From Lysobacterales bacterium (GTDB lineage: Bacteria > Pseudomonadota > Gammaproteobacteria > Xanthomonadales > SZUA-5): a stretch of 58,156 nt of DNA. The stretch covers positions 1-58,156 of the forward strand of contig JALHMH010000031.1 of NCBI GenBank assembly GCA_022844165.1, read 5' to 3'. Shown piece by piece: positions 38,475 to 47,851 of this stretch. The stretch's first letter is position 1; the number at the start of each line of letters is the position of its first letter. Below the pieces are notes generated by a model that saw nothing but the letters and a program-made list of their open reading frames with translations, was not told where the DNA came from and did no database searches. A program made the translations under genes and the position numbers.

Positions 38475-41400
38475 CTCCGGCGCTGAGCGTCAGCGGGCGC
38501 ATCACCGATGTCAGCAACGGCACGCCGGTGGGCGGCGCAATTATCGCTGTAGCAGGTACCGCGATCACGGCGCAGAGCGATGCAACCGGTCACTATCAGC
38601 TTTCCGGCATCGCAAACGTTCCGTTTTCGCTGAACATCACCGCATCGGGTTATCAGTCGCTGACCTTTACTAACCCATCAACGGCGCATGGCAGCTTCAC
38701 CATGAACGTGGCGATGACCCGCCTGGCCGGAGGCAGTTTCGCGCTGGAAGGGCTGACGATTTCTTCGCCAGAAATCGACCCTTATACCGAAGTCGGCGTG
38801 CTCGGAACGGTGCGCAACACCGGCACCAGCGAGGCAGGGCTGATCTTCAACGCCATCATTTACAACACGCAGCAACAGGTTGTTCGCGATGTTCCGGCTG
38901 TGGTTGTTGGCGCCCATATGCAGCCCAGCGAGGCGATACTCCCGATGGCTGCTGGCGCGACACGCGCAGTTACGATCGCCTGGGGCATACAGAGCGATCC
39001 TCCGGGGACTTATCAGGTTCGTTTCCGTGGCCTAACGCCCAGTGGTCAAGTCGCGGTCGAAGGCAATACCAACTACAGCGTTCGCGCGGTGCGTCGCTTG
39101 GGCGGTGGCATCGACGCCGATCCGCCGTTGTTGCAGGCGGGCCTTGGGCAATCGGTTGCGGTAACGGCCAAGCTTGGAAGTCTAGGCAATCTTCAGATCG
39201 GCGCCGGGTCTGTGGAGCTGACCGCAACTTTGGTCAGGGCCGATACCCGCCCGCCGTTCCCGACCGTTCCAGAAGTCGGCGCGCCAGTCGTTCAGGGCGC
39301 TCCGCTAGCGCAACCGGTCGACGCTACAAGCGATTCGGCAGGCAATGTCTATGTCGTCAATCGATTCAACCGCGAGTTGATCCGAATTGCGCCGGGAGGA
39401 TCGACCTCCACTTTGCGCGCTCTCTCTGGGTTCTTCAACGGCACCACCACGGGAATGGGCGAGCCGAGGAAATTGGCCATGCACCCAGACGGTCGGTTGC
39501 GGGTTCTTTGGACTGGCGACTACATCAGTGCCATCGAACTTACACCGCCTTACTCGCAAACGGACTCGACGCCCAACTTAGGTGGCGGCGTAAGCGCCTA
39601 TGACATCGACAATCAAGGTAACGAGTACTTCGCCGGTTTCATCGCAGGCAAGTACCAGCTGATCAAACGCTCGTCTGCGGGCAACGTGAGCACGCTCGCC
39701 GAATCCAGTTTTAACCGCGTTGCGCAAGCAGCAGTTGGTGCGAACCAAAATGTCTTCGTCGCCGACGAGTCCGGCATTTTTAGTGTTGACCCATCGACGG
39801 GACGAACGACACGTTTACTCGGTGGGATGCAGCCAAGCGGAATTCTGGCGCTCTCAAATGGCGATCTGCTCATTGCAGAGAAGAGCCTCAATCGCATCCG
39901 GCGATTCAGCAATGGTACCTTGACGACATTTGCGTCTCTGCCGTCGCCAGAGCGCCTGTCGCTTGGTCTCGATGGCAACGTCTATGTGTTGCAGAGCGCC
40001 GCGTCGCGGATTAGTCGTGTCGATACTAACGGCGCCGTTGCTGTGTTCGCCTCGGCATTGATCGACAGCCCGACTGCGCTGAGCTTTGATGATCAACAAC
40101 GACTTCTGGCGCTGAATGCCAAAGAACTCCGCCGGCGCAACGCTGACGGTTCGATTCACACGTTGGCGACCGGATTTAGCGCTGGCGCTGCACTTGCGCC
40201 TGCTGCGGACGGCACTATTTTTGTTGGCGACATTGGTTCCGTCAAACGCGTGACATCGCAAGGAGTGGAGACACTTGCGAGCCTGACAGGAAGCTCTGTT
40301 CGCGCCTTGACAGTCAGCGCGAGCGGCGAGGCGGTGGTGGCACACAGTGGCTCCCGATCAGAAGGGCTTCTCCGCCTCAACGGCGGCAATTTTGCATCGA
40401 TCATTGAGATACCGTCGGCTTTGAATGACCTTGGTTTTGTCGATGGTCGACCTGTACTGAACGACGGCGACCAGTTGTTTGAAATTGGCAATCGACTGAC
40501 ATTGCTGGGTAGCAGCTACGGGACTTCGGGCGAGCTTCTGGGCAGTTCGCGAAACGACCTTTACTTGCGCGTCGTTTCCGGCAGCGCCGGGCAAACTGGA
40601 CTGTTCAAGGTCTCCGCCGATGGATCGCGCGCCCTGATGTCGACTAACACCACCAATTGGTACGGGCGGGCTGCGATTGACAACAACGAGCACGCAATTT
40701 TCGGCCGCACCGATCGCGGCGTGTACCGATTGAATTTGGCGACGAACGAATCGCAACTACTGGTCACGATGCCGGGTGCTGAATTCCCATGGCGAATTGC
40801 TGTCGACGATACAAATCGAGTATTCGTTGAATCCAACTCCCAAAAGCTCTACCGAATCGATGGCGCGTCCTTGGTCTTGATCGAAGGCGGTGCGCAGGGA
40901 TTGATCAGCCGGCCCGGCGCGAAACCCTGGTGGCGATCAACGCTGCAATTGAGGACTCTGGGCGCGAACGATGCGATCGAAAATGTGGGGGCGCTGGAAA
41001 CGCATGCCGATCTTTGGGCGCCGAGCCACGATGGAAAGCTGGCCCAAATCACAGGTACCCGACGCTTTCGGCTGCGTGAGCCATCGGGCGCAGCAACATA
41101 CGATTTGCCCCTCCCCGGCAACATCGTTTCCGTCGCGACACTTGCGCAGGACTCTGTCGTAGCGGATGTCCAGGGGCGCATCCATCGTATCGCAGCGGAT
41201 GGCTCGATAACGCGGGTTGGACCAGACACCTATACCAGAGCGCGCAAAGTGTCGGTTAATCAGGGGAGACTGTTCGCCCTCCACTCGGATGGCGTCTACG
41301 AAATCACCAATGGTTCGCCCGTGTTCCGCTGGAGCCAATCGAGTTGGGGCAACGACCATAGGTTGTTCGACGTTAGCGGTCAGCTGATCGCTGCGTCGGA

Positions 41401-44400
41401 TTCGTTTACGGGCGAAATCATCGTATCGAACGACAATCATGTCGTCGCAAGTCTGGTTCCGCTGTCGATCATGACCATGTTCGCGCCACAATCCGACGGC
41501 CGATGGTTAGCGGCAAGCAGTAACCGCCTGGTGCAGATCGCAGCGGATGGCCTGAGCTCCCGCGTCATTTACTCTTCCAGTTCCATCAGCCTCGCGGACT
41601 TGCAACGAACGCCAACGGGAGACGTGCTGGCGCTGGACAGCGGCTTGTCGCTGTACCGCGTTAGTAGCGATCTGAACTTCGTCGCCATCGCAACGCGACC
41701 TGAGACTTTCGGCTTGAACTTCCCCTGTTTGGCGATTGGGCCGGAGGGTTCGACCTACGTCGCGGGATCGGGAGGACAAGTACTGCAGCGCGAAGGACAG
41801 TACCTACGTCGGCGCGCCGGAGGCATGGTTTCGGTCAGCGACATCGACGTTGACTCCGGCGGCCTTGTGTACTTGACAGACTCCACGTCCGGTTCGCTGG
41901 GTGTGATCGATGAAATCGGTTACCGGCGTCTGGCGTCGGGTTTTTCGGCGCCATTCAGTCTCACGCTACATTCGGACAGCGAGATTCTAATCGGCACGGA
42001 TCAAGATATCGTGGTGAGCGATGCAGAGGGACGCTGGTCGCGCCGGTTACTCACTACCCAGATGCGCGGAGTCGCCAGGAGCGGCAGCCTGTCGGCACTC
42101 GCGATTGACGCAGCGAACAGAGCGATACCCATCGCACTCGGACAACCCTCACTTCCCGTACCTGAGGGAACCGTTGTCTATCGTCGTACCCTGCCGCACG
42201 GGCCCTATGGAGCAAGCAATACCGAACTGATCGACTTTGGCTCCTTTGTGCCTCCAGTTGGGGGGGACTACGAGATCACTGCGCGTTCCACCCAAACAGA
42301 CGTGATCGGCCAAGCCACCACGGGATTGCATGTAGGGCCCAACACCGTTGCACACATGAACGCCGAACCGTCTCGCACGGTACCCGGAGACCGAACCGTT
42401 CGCGTCGGAACTCAAATCGAGGGCGGCGACTTCTCATCGATCTCGCGGGTCGATATCAGCCTGCTGCAACTGGCGATTCCCGAGTCCATCAATCCTCTGG
42501 CACTCGGCGCCGATGCTTCCGGGGCGCTGTGGTTCCAAAGTACGTCCGGGCTTTGCCGCGTTCCCCCCGGAAGTACTGCGTCCACGACTGTTGTGCCTGG
42601 ACAAACGTTGAATCGCGGCGAGGTGCCGGTTGACAGCCAGCAGCGAATCTACTTCGCAAAACGAGGCACGCAAGTCGCAACAACACAAATTATGCGCGTC
42701 AATACCGATCTCTCGAACGAACCGTTCGTTACCGTGACTGGTACCGTCGTGAGCATGACCATCGACCCTCTCGATCAGTTGTTTGTGCTGCTGGATGGAA
42801 AGATCCAGCGGATCGCTGCAAACGGTTCCATCAGCGACTTCATGACGATCCCGGCTGGCACACCTTTCGGCATCACGCGCGACGGAGCAGGTAATTTTTA
42901 CGTACTGATGCGGCAGAACATCATCTACAAGATCGACCCGCTCAGAAATTTGACGACGATTGTCTCGGATGCAACCTTCGAGTATGAAAATTTCAATATC
43001 GCAGGAACCTGCGCAGAAGGGCTGTTTTTTACCCCGTTCACCTACAACCGACTGGGTCAAAGCGGTGAGGAATACACGATTGCCCAAGTGCTCAGCAGCG
43101 GCGAGATTGGCGCGGTTTTCAATGGCTACGCCGTTTCCGAGAAGCTCACTGATATCGATCTGATTACCTACGATCGATTCCGCAGCAGACTTCTGATGTT
43201 TACGCACGATGCAGTGACTTTTCGCACTTTTTCGATTCCTGTGACCTGCGGTGCCATCGATGTCGCGCTGCACGTGGTTCTGCCTGCCGGCCAGGCCTAC
43301 TCGAATGCTTCGCCCGCCCCAACGCAGACGATTGAACTCAGTAATGGCGACAAGGAGCTGGTTTTTGAACTGCGCGATGTGAATCGCCAGGGCGTTTCCA
43401 TCGACTTCGATACCGTGCTGTCGAATTTGATGCGCGGCGAATCGCGAGCCGTTGCCAAAGCAGCGACACTGGTATTTCGCAACACTTTTATAGCAGAGCC
43501 AGTGCGACTAACGGTTCAGGTGCCGCGCGTCGATGTGGAAGATCTAATCGACATAGAGGTGTCGACGGATCGAACCGCGTACCCGCAAAACACGGCAGTG
43601 AATATCGATTTGTGGCTGCGCAACGAGCAATCGTTGGCAGCGAGCGGTCGCCTCGTGGTGAGCGTTGTGGACGCTGGCGGCGCATTGGTGGAACGTCTGA
43701 TCGATCGAACCGAACAACTCGATGCCAGCGAGGCGCGCGAACTCGATCCGCCCTTCACCACCGGATCGCGCCGTGCCGGCGAGTACCGCGTACTGGCACA
43801 GATGTTTGCCGATGACGGAGTGTTGGTGGCCGAGCACAGCTCAGCTTTTGCGATCACCGCAGGGGCCGGAACGCCGGCGCTGACGTCAACGGTCGCAACC
43901 GATCGCACGCAGTATGTGCCGACAGCAACCGCGCTGATTGCAGCCCAGTTGACCAATCCAAATACCAATCAGGCGTTCAAAAATTTGACCGTACGCGAAA
44001 CGGTGCTCAAGCCAGACGGCAGCACGTTGCAGGTGCTGACGCGCGCGGTGCCGAATCTGGAACCCAACACAGACGTGCGCCTGGACTTCGAATTGCCGCT
44101 CAGCAATGCCGCCACGGGGCGATACGAAGTCCGTCAACAAGTGCTCGACAGCGCCGGCTCGGTCCTGAGTGCACCGACGACAAGCTTCGATGTCATTGCG
44201 CAACAAGGTAACGATGCGCTTTCGGGCTCGCTTGCCGTAGCACCCCAATCCGTACCGCGTCCGCAGCCAACCCAACTGACCGCAACCGTGCGCAACCGCG
44301 GCAGTGCGGCGCTCAGCGAAGTGCCACTCGCGCTGCAAATCCTCAACCCGTCGCAAGGCAATGCGCTGCTGCGCGAGTTCTCCTTCACACGCAATATCGC

Positions 44401-47400
44401 CACCAACGAAACGATCGCACTGGAGCAATCCTGGAGCACCGAGGGCATCGCACCGGGACCTTACATCGTCTTGCTGGTCTCGAAACTCGGCGGCGAAACA
44501 CGCGTGCTCGATCAAAAACCACTGACCGTGCTGGCGCTAATCGTCAACGGCACAGTGAGCGCGACGCCAACCCAAGCAACTCAGACGCAAGCCATCGCGC
44601 TGAATGCAACAGCGCGCAATGTCGGCAATCTTGCCGGCACCGACCTGCCCTTCGTCATGCGCTTGATTCGCAACGCGAGCGGCAATGTGGCGCGAGAGTT
44701 TGCCTACACCAGCTCGCTTCCTGTCAATGGCGAACTGACACGCAGCGAGTCGCTCGCCGCCGGGAGCCTGCCGCTAGGCGAGTACCGAGTCGAATGGTCG
44801 CTCGCAGTTGCCGGCACCACGCAGCCGCTGGCGCAGGCCGAATTGCGTATCGTCGGCGCGCAAATTGGCGGCACATTGGAAGCCTCTCCGGCATCGCTGC
44901 AGCTTGGCGAAGTCGTGCAACTCAACGGAACTGTCCGCAATACGGGCAACACAGCCTCTGGCGCAATTCCGGTGCGACTTGAAGTTCGGCGACAAGACAC
45001 GCAGGTTGTCCAACAATCCTGGAACGACAGTGCGACCATTACCGCTAACGGCATCTTTGTCATTCAGCGCCAGTGGACCGCAAACAATGCTGCCCGATAC
45101 GATGGCGTGCTCCAGGCCCAACTGGATGGAACCTGGCAAACACTATCGACAGCGACTTTCTACGTGCTGGCGCCGGCGGTCGACGTCCAACTGCGCATGG
45201 CCGTGCAACGCGATGCTCGTCTGCTGGTGCTGGTCAGCTGCGACCCCGGGCAAAGCCAGAACGGTTCGATCGGCAGCAATCCAGCGCTGACAGAAACGAT
45301 ATGCGAATCGAACAAAAAGATGTTCCTGGAGCAGTACCTGACCCAGATCGCGGTAGAACACACTGTGGTGACCACGGCAGAGGCGTTCTTGCGCGAGTTG
45401 CGCTGCGGTCGCTACAACGTGTACTGGCTCAGTGGCGGCAGCGAAAAGCTCTCCGTGTCGGCAAGCAAAGAACTGCGCGAGACAATTTACCGCGGCGAAG
45501 GTCTGATTCTTGACGGTAGCCACGATCAACGCACGGCATTGCTCGACACCATCGCGGGATTCAACTTCCGTGGCCGGCATGCGCAGGAGAACCAAGTTTT
45601 GCGCGGTAGCGGCACGCTGCTACCGGCGGCGGATGTCACGACATATGGTCGTGCGTTGAATCTCGAACTCAGCAGCGGTCAGTTGCAGGCCACTTTCGTC
45701 GCTACCGCGAGTCCTGCGGCGATCAGCCACAGCTTCGGCCAGGGTCGCACGATGACTTACGCTTTCGATCTCGTTGAGGCTCTGCGACGCGACACAACTC
45801 AGCCGGCGACCACGCGCTTGCTCGACGCAGCGCTGTTCCATGTCGCACCCACGGTGGTGACGGCGGATCATCCTGCGAACGGCTACGTGCCGGTGACCAC
45901 AACCATCGAAAACCGCGCGGCATCGGTCAATTTGAACCTGCGCACTGACGTATCGACACCGGGTAGCGTCGCTTCAAGCGCACCCGCACCGACCAGCAGC
46001 GATCCGCAATCGGCAACCTGGGAGTTCGGTCTGGCGACTGGGCAGACCCGCAGTTTCGACGTTGCAGCTCGTCTTCCGAGTGCGGCCGACACAACTGTCC
46101 GTAGCACCCTGCAGCGGCGCAATGGCGCGCTGCTGGAACCACTGTCGAACCAAAGCGCGGCGCTGCCGCTTCGGCAGGTTTCTGCCACTGCGCAATCGTT
46201 GATCGATGGGCTCAATGCGGCAAACCTGTCTGGTGGAGAATCGCAAGCGCGAAACCGTGCAGTGACTGCGATTCAAGCGGCCTTGGCGGCGCATCAGAGT
46301 GGCGATTCGCTGAGCGCCATCGCCAGGTGGATCGACGCCGCCGAGGACATTGTGCGCATTGGCTCCATGCCCCACGCCGAGTGGCGCCTCGCCAATACGC
46401 GTTTGCTCGAAGTCAGCCAGCGCGCGGCGTGCTCTGCTGTGGCGCCGAGCTGCAACGTGCTCGGTGCGGCGGGCGACTACAACGGTTTCTTCTTCGACAG
46501 TTACACTGCATTGTCGTCGGATGTACAAGGCCGATTGGCGGCAGGTGGCAACGTTTCGTTGAACAACTACAGCATTGCCGATCAGTTGCCGACGGATTTC
46601 TCCGGCACTTCGCTGCTGGTTGGCGGCAATCTGATTTTCCCATCGGGCCGCGTTTACCGTGGCGACATTGTGATCGGCGGCAGTGGAGCTGGTGTCGGTG
46701 CGCCCGTGATCAATGGCCTGGGACCGAATCAGCGGTTGATTCAAAACGCACCGATGCCGATCGACTTTGCCGCTGAGCGCACGCGTTTAATCGCCGAGAG
46801 TCAGCGCTTGCGCACCTTCCCAACGAACACCACTCATGAGTACCAGTGGGGCGGGTTGTATCTGCATGGCGATAACACCAGTCCGGTGCAGGTCTTCAAC
46901 TTGAATGGGCAACAAGTACTCGATGCGCACACATTTCAGGTCGACCGCATTCCTGCCGGTGCCACAGTGCTCTTCAACGTTTCTGGCACCAACACGGGCC
47001 TGACCAACATGAGCCTGTCGAGCTTGATCGCACATCGTAACAAGGTGCTGTTCAACTTCTACGAAGCCACCAGTCTGCAACTGGCAGGCATTTCCGTGGA
47101 AGGCAGCATTCTCGCGCCGATGGCGAATCTGGATAACCCCCAAGGTGTGATTTGGGGAACCATTGTTGCCAACCGCTGGAATGGTCAAATGCAGATCAAC
47201 CTTGCCGCGCATTCGGGTTGCATGGTGGCGCCCGTCGCGCCGCCAAACCTGTGCGCGTCGACCCCCACCACGCCGGTTAAGGTGGCAACTGGACAAGGCA
47301 CCTTTGGCGCCTTCGAGTCGCGCGAGCGGCTGGAGGTTCGCGGTGGTCGCACGGGTACGGCGGATTGGGAATGGGGACTGGGCAGCAACACACAGTCAGC

Positions 47401-47851
47401 CGGTCAGTTTGTCAGCGAACACCTCAATTGGATCCATGGCAAGGACTATCGTTTCGTACTTCGCTACGACGGCCAGGGCAGCGGCAGCTACCAGGTCCTC
47501 GATGGCAGCAATTTGCTGTTTACCAAGACTTTCAACGCGGGACCGGGTCGCCAGCTACGCACCGGGAACGCCCTTGAGTTGTTCGCGAAGACCAACGCCG
47601 GACAGGGCAGCGCGCGCGTCGTGACGACGTTGAACCGCCTGGAGAACGGCAGCTATAGCGAAACGCTTCAAACCGCAGGCGACAATAATTATAGCGAGGT
47701 CCGGAGCATCTACTTCTCGCCTGCCCTGGTGGATGGCTTCGAATTGGAAGGAACGATCCGACTGGAGTTCACGGGGACCGCGCCACCGACCGGCTCACGC
47801 CTGAACTTTTTCGTCACGGCCGGTAACCTGACGTGTGGAGCAGCGCCATGA
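38465..47851 (+). CDS. Giant surface protein (about 3,130 residues), 5'-truncated
   Basis: The frame is open from 38465. There is no ATG; the first usual start is GTG at 38528, inside a carboxypeptidase-regulatory-like domain (VSGRITDVSNGTPVGGAIIA). A signal peptide is therefore missing. Next come short CARDB-like strands, then a long beta-propeller-like region (39.3-43.2 kb) with repeated DxxGNxYV/DGxIxR units. Five CARDB-type repeats of about 330 bp follow (near 43540, 43880, 44215, 44540 and 44865). A ThuA-like segment (YNVYWLSGGSEKLS), a choice-of-anchor A domain (NVLGAAGDYNGFFFDSYTAL) and a beta-rich C-terminus follow. Its stop overlaps the RHS start as ATGA. It is probably secreted in intact relatives. 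Confidence 0.75.
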   Translation, partial: THATPALSVSGRITDVSNGTPVGGAIIAVAGTAITAQSDATGHYQLSGIANVPFSLNITASGYQSLTFTNPSTAHGSFTMNVAMTRLAGGSFALEGLTISSPEIDPYTEVGVLGTVRNTGTSEAGLIFNAIIYNTQQQVVRDVPAVVVGAHMQPSEAILPMAAGATRAVTIAWGIQSDPPGTYQVRFRGLTPSGQVAVEGNTNYSVRAVRRLGGGIDADPPLLQAGLGQSVAVTAKLGSLGNLQIGAGSVELTATLVRADTRPPFPTVPEVGAPVVQGAPLAQPVDATSDSAGNVYVVNRFNRELIRIAPGGSTSTLRALSGFFNGTTTGMGEPRKLAMHPDGRLRVLWTGDYISAIELTPPYSQTDSTPNLGGGVSAYDIDNQGNEYFAGFIAGKYQLIKRSSAGNVSTLAESSFNRVAQAAVGANQNVFVADESGIFSVDPSTGRTTRLLGGMQPSGILALSNGDLLIAEKSLNRIRRFSNGTLTTFASLPSPERLSLGLDGNVYVLQSAASRISRVDTNGAVAVFASALIDSPTALSFDDQQRLLALNAKELRRRNADGSIHTLATGFSAGAALAPAADGTIFVGDIGSVKRVTSQGVETLASLTGSSVRALTVSASGEAVVAHSGSRSEGLLRLNGGNFASIIEIPSALNDLGFVDGRPVLNDGDQLFEIGNRLTLLGSSYGTSGELLGSSRNDLYLRVVSGSAGQTGLFKVSADGSRALMSTNTTNWYGRAAIDNNEHAIFGRTDRGVYRLNLATNESQLLVTMPGAEFPWRIAVDDTNRVFVESNSQKLYRIDGASLVLIEGGAQGLISRPGAKPWWRSTLQLRTLGANDAIENVGALETHADLWAPSHDGKLAQITGTRRFRLREPSGAATYDLPLPGNIVSVATLAQDSVVADVQGRIHRIAADGSITRVGPDTYTRARKVSVNQGRLFALHSDGVYEITNGSPVFRWSQSSWGNDHRLFDVSGQLIAASDSFTGEIIVSNDNHVVASLVPLSIMTMFAPQSDGRWLAASSNRLVQIAADGLSSRVIYSSSSISLADLQRTPTGDVLALDSGLSLYRVSSDLNFVAIATRPETFGLNFPCLAIGPEGSTYVAGSGGQVLQREGQYLRRRAGGMVSVSDIDVDSGGLVYLTDSTSGSLGVIDEIGYRRLASGFSAPFSLTLHSDSEILIGTDQDIVVSDAEGRWSRRLLTTQMRGVARSGSLSALAIDAANRAIPIALGQPSLPVPEGTVVYRRTLPHGPYGASNTELIDFGSFVPPVGGDYEITARSTQTDVIGQATTGLHVGPNTVAHMNAEPSRTVPGDRTVRVGTQIEGGDFSSISRVDISLLQLAIPESINPLALGADASGALWFQSTSGLCRVPPGSTASTTVVPGQTLNRGEVPVDSQQRIYFAKRGTQVATTQIMRVNTDLSNEPFVTVTGTVVSMTIDPLDQLFVLLDGKIQRIAANGSISDFMTIPAGTPFGITRDGAGNFYVLMRQNIIYKIDPLRNLTTIVSDATFEYENFNIAGTCAEGLFFTPFTYNRLGQSGEEYTIAQVLSSGEIGAVFNGYAVSEKLTDIDLITYDRFRSRLLMFTHDAVTFRTFSIPVTCGAIDVALHVVLPAGQAYSNASPAPTQTIELSNGDKELVFELRDVNRQGVSIDFDTVLSNLMRGESRAVAKAATLVFRNTFIAEPVRLTVQVPRVDVEDLIDIEVSTDRTAYPQNTAVNIDLWLRNEQSLAASGRLVVSVVDAGGALVERLIDRTEQLDASEARELDPPFTTGSRRAGEYRVLAQMFADDGVLVAEHSSAFAITAGAGTPALTSTVATDRTQYVPTATALIAAQLTNPNTNQAFKNLTVRETVLKPDGSTLQVLTRAVPNLEPNTDVRLDFELPLSNAATGRYEVRQQVLDSAGSVLSAPTTSFDVIAQQGNDALSGSLAVAPQSVPRPQPTQLTATVRNRGSAALSEVPLALQILNPSQGNALLREFSFTRNIATNETIALEQSWSTEGIAPGPYIVLLVSKLGGETRVLDQKPLTVLALIVNGTVSATPTQATQTQAIALNATARNVGNLAGTDLPFVMRLIRNASGNVAREFAYTSSLPVNGELTRSESLAAGSLPLGEYRVEWSLAVAGTTQPLAQAELRIVGAQIGGTLEASPASLQLGEVVQLNGTVRNTGNTASGAIPVRLEVRRQDTQVVQQSWNDSATITANGIFVIQRQWTANNAARYDGVLQAQLDGTWQTLSTATFYVLAPAVDVQLRMAVQRDARLLVLVSCDPGQSQNGSIGSNPALTETICESNKKMFLEQYLTQIAVEHTVVTTAEAFLRELRCGRYNVYWLSGGSEKLSVSASKELRETIYRGEGLILDGSHDQRTALLDTIAGFNFRGRHAQENQVLRGSGTLLPAADVTTYGRALNLELSSGQLQATFVATASPAAISHSFGQGRTMTYAFDLVEALRRDTTQPATTRLLDAALFHVAPTVVTADHPANGYVPVTTTIENRAASVNLNLRTDVSTPGSVASSAPAPTSSDPQSATWEFGLATGQTRSFDVAARLPSAADTTVRSTLQRRNGALLEPLSNQSAALPLRQVSATAQSLIDGLNAANLSGGESQARNRAVTAIQAALAAHQSGDSLSAIARWIDAAEDIVRIGSMPHAEWRLANTRLLEVSQRAACSAVAPSCNVLGAAGDYNGFFFDSYTALSSDVQGRLAAGGNVSLNNYSIADQLPTDFSGTSLLVGGNLIFPSGRVYRGDIVIGGSGAGVGAPVINGLGPNQRLIQNAPMPIDFAAERTRLIAESQRLRTFPTNTTHEYQWGGLYLHGDNTSPVQVFNLNGQQVLDAHTFQVDRIPAGATVLFNVSGTNTGLTNMSLSSLIAHRNKVLFNFYEATSLQLAGISVEGSILAPMANLDNPQGVIWGTIVANRWNGQMQINLAAHSGCMVAPVAPPNLCASTPTTPVKVATGQGTFGAFESRERLEVRGGRTGTADWEWGLGSNTQSAGQFVSEHLNWIHGKDYRFVLRYDGQGSGSYQVLDGSNLLFTKTFNAGPGRQLRTGNALELFAKTNAGQGSARVVTTLNRLENGSYSETLQTAGDNNYSEVRSIYFSPALVDGFELEGTIRLEFTGTAPPTGSRLNFFVTAGNLTCGAAP

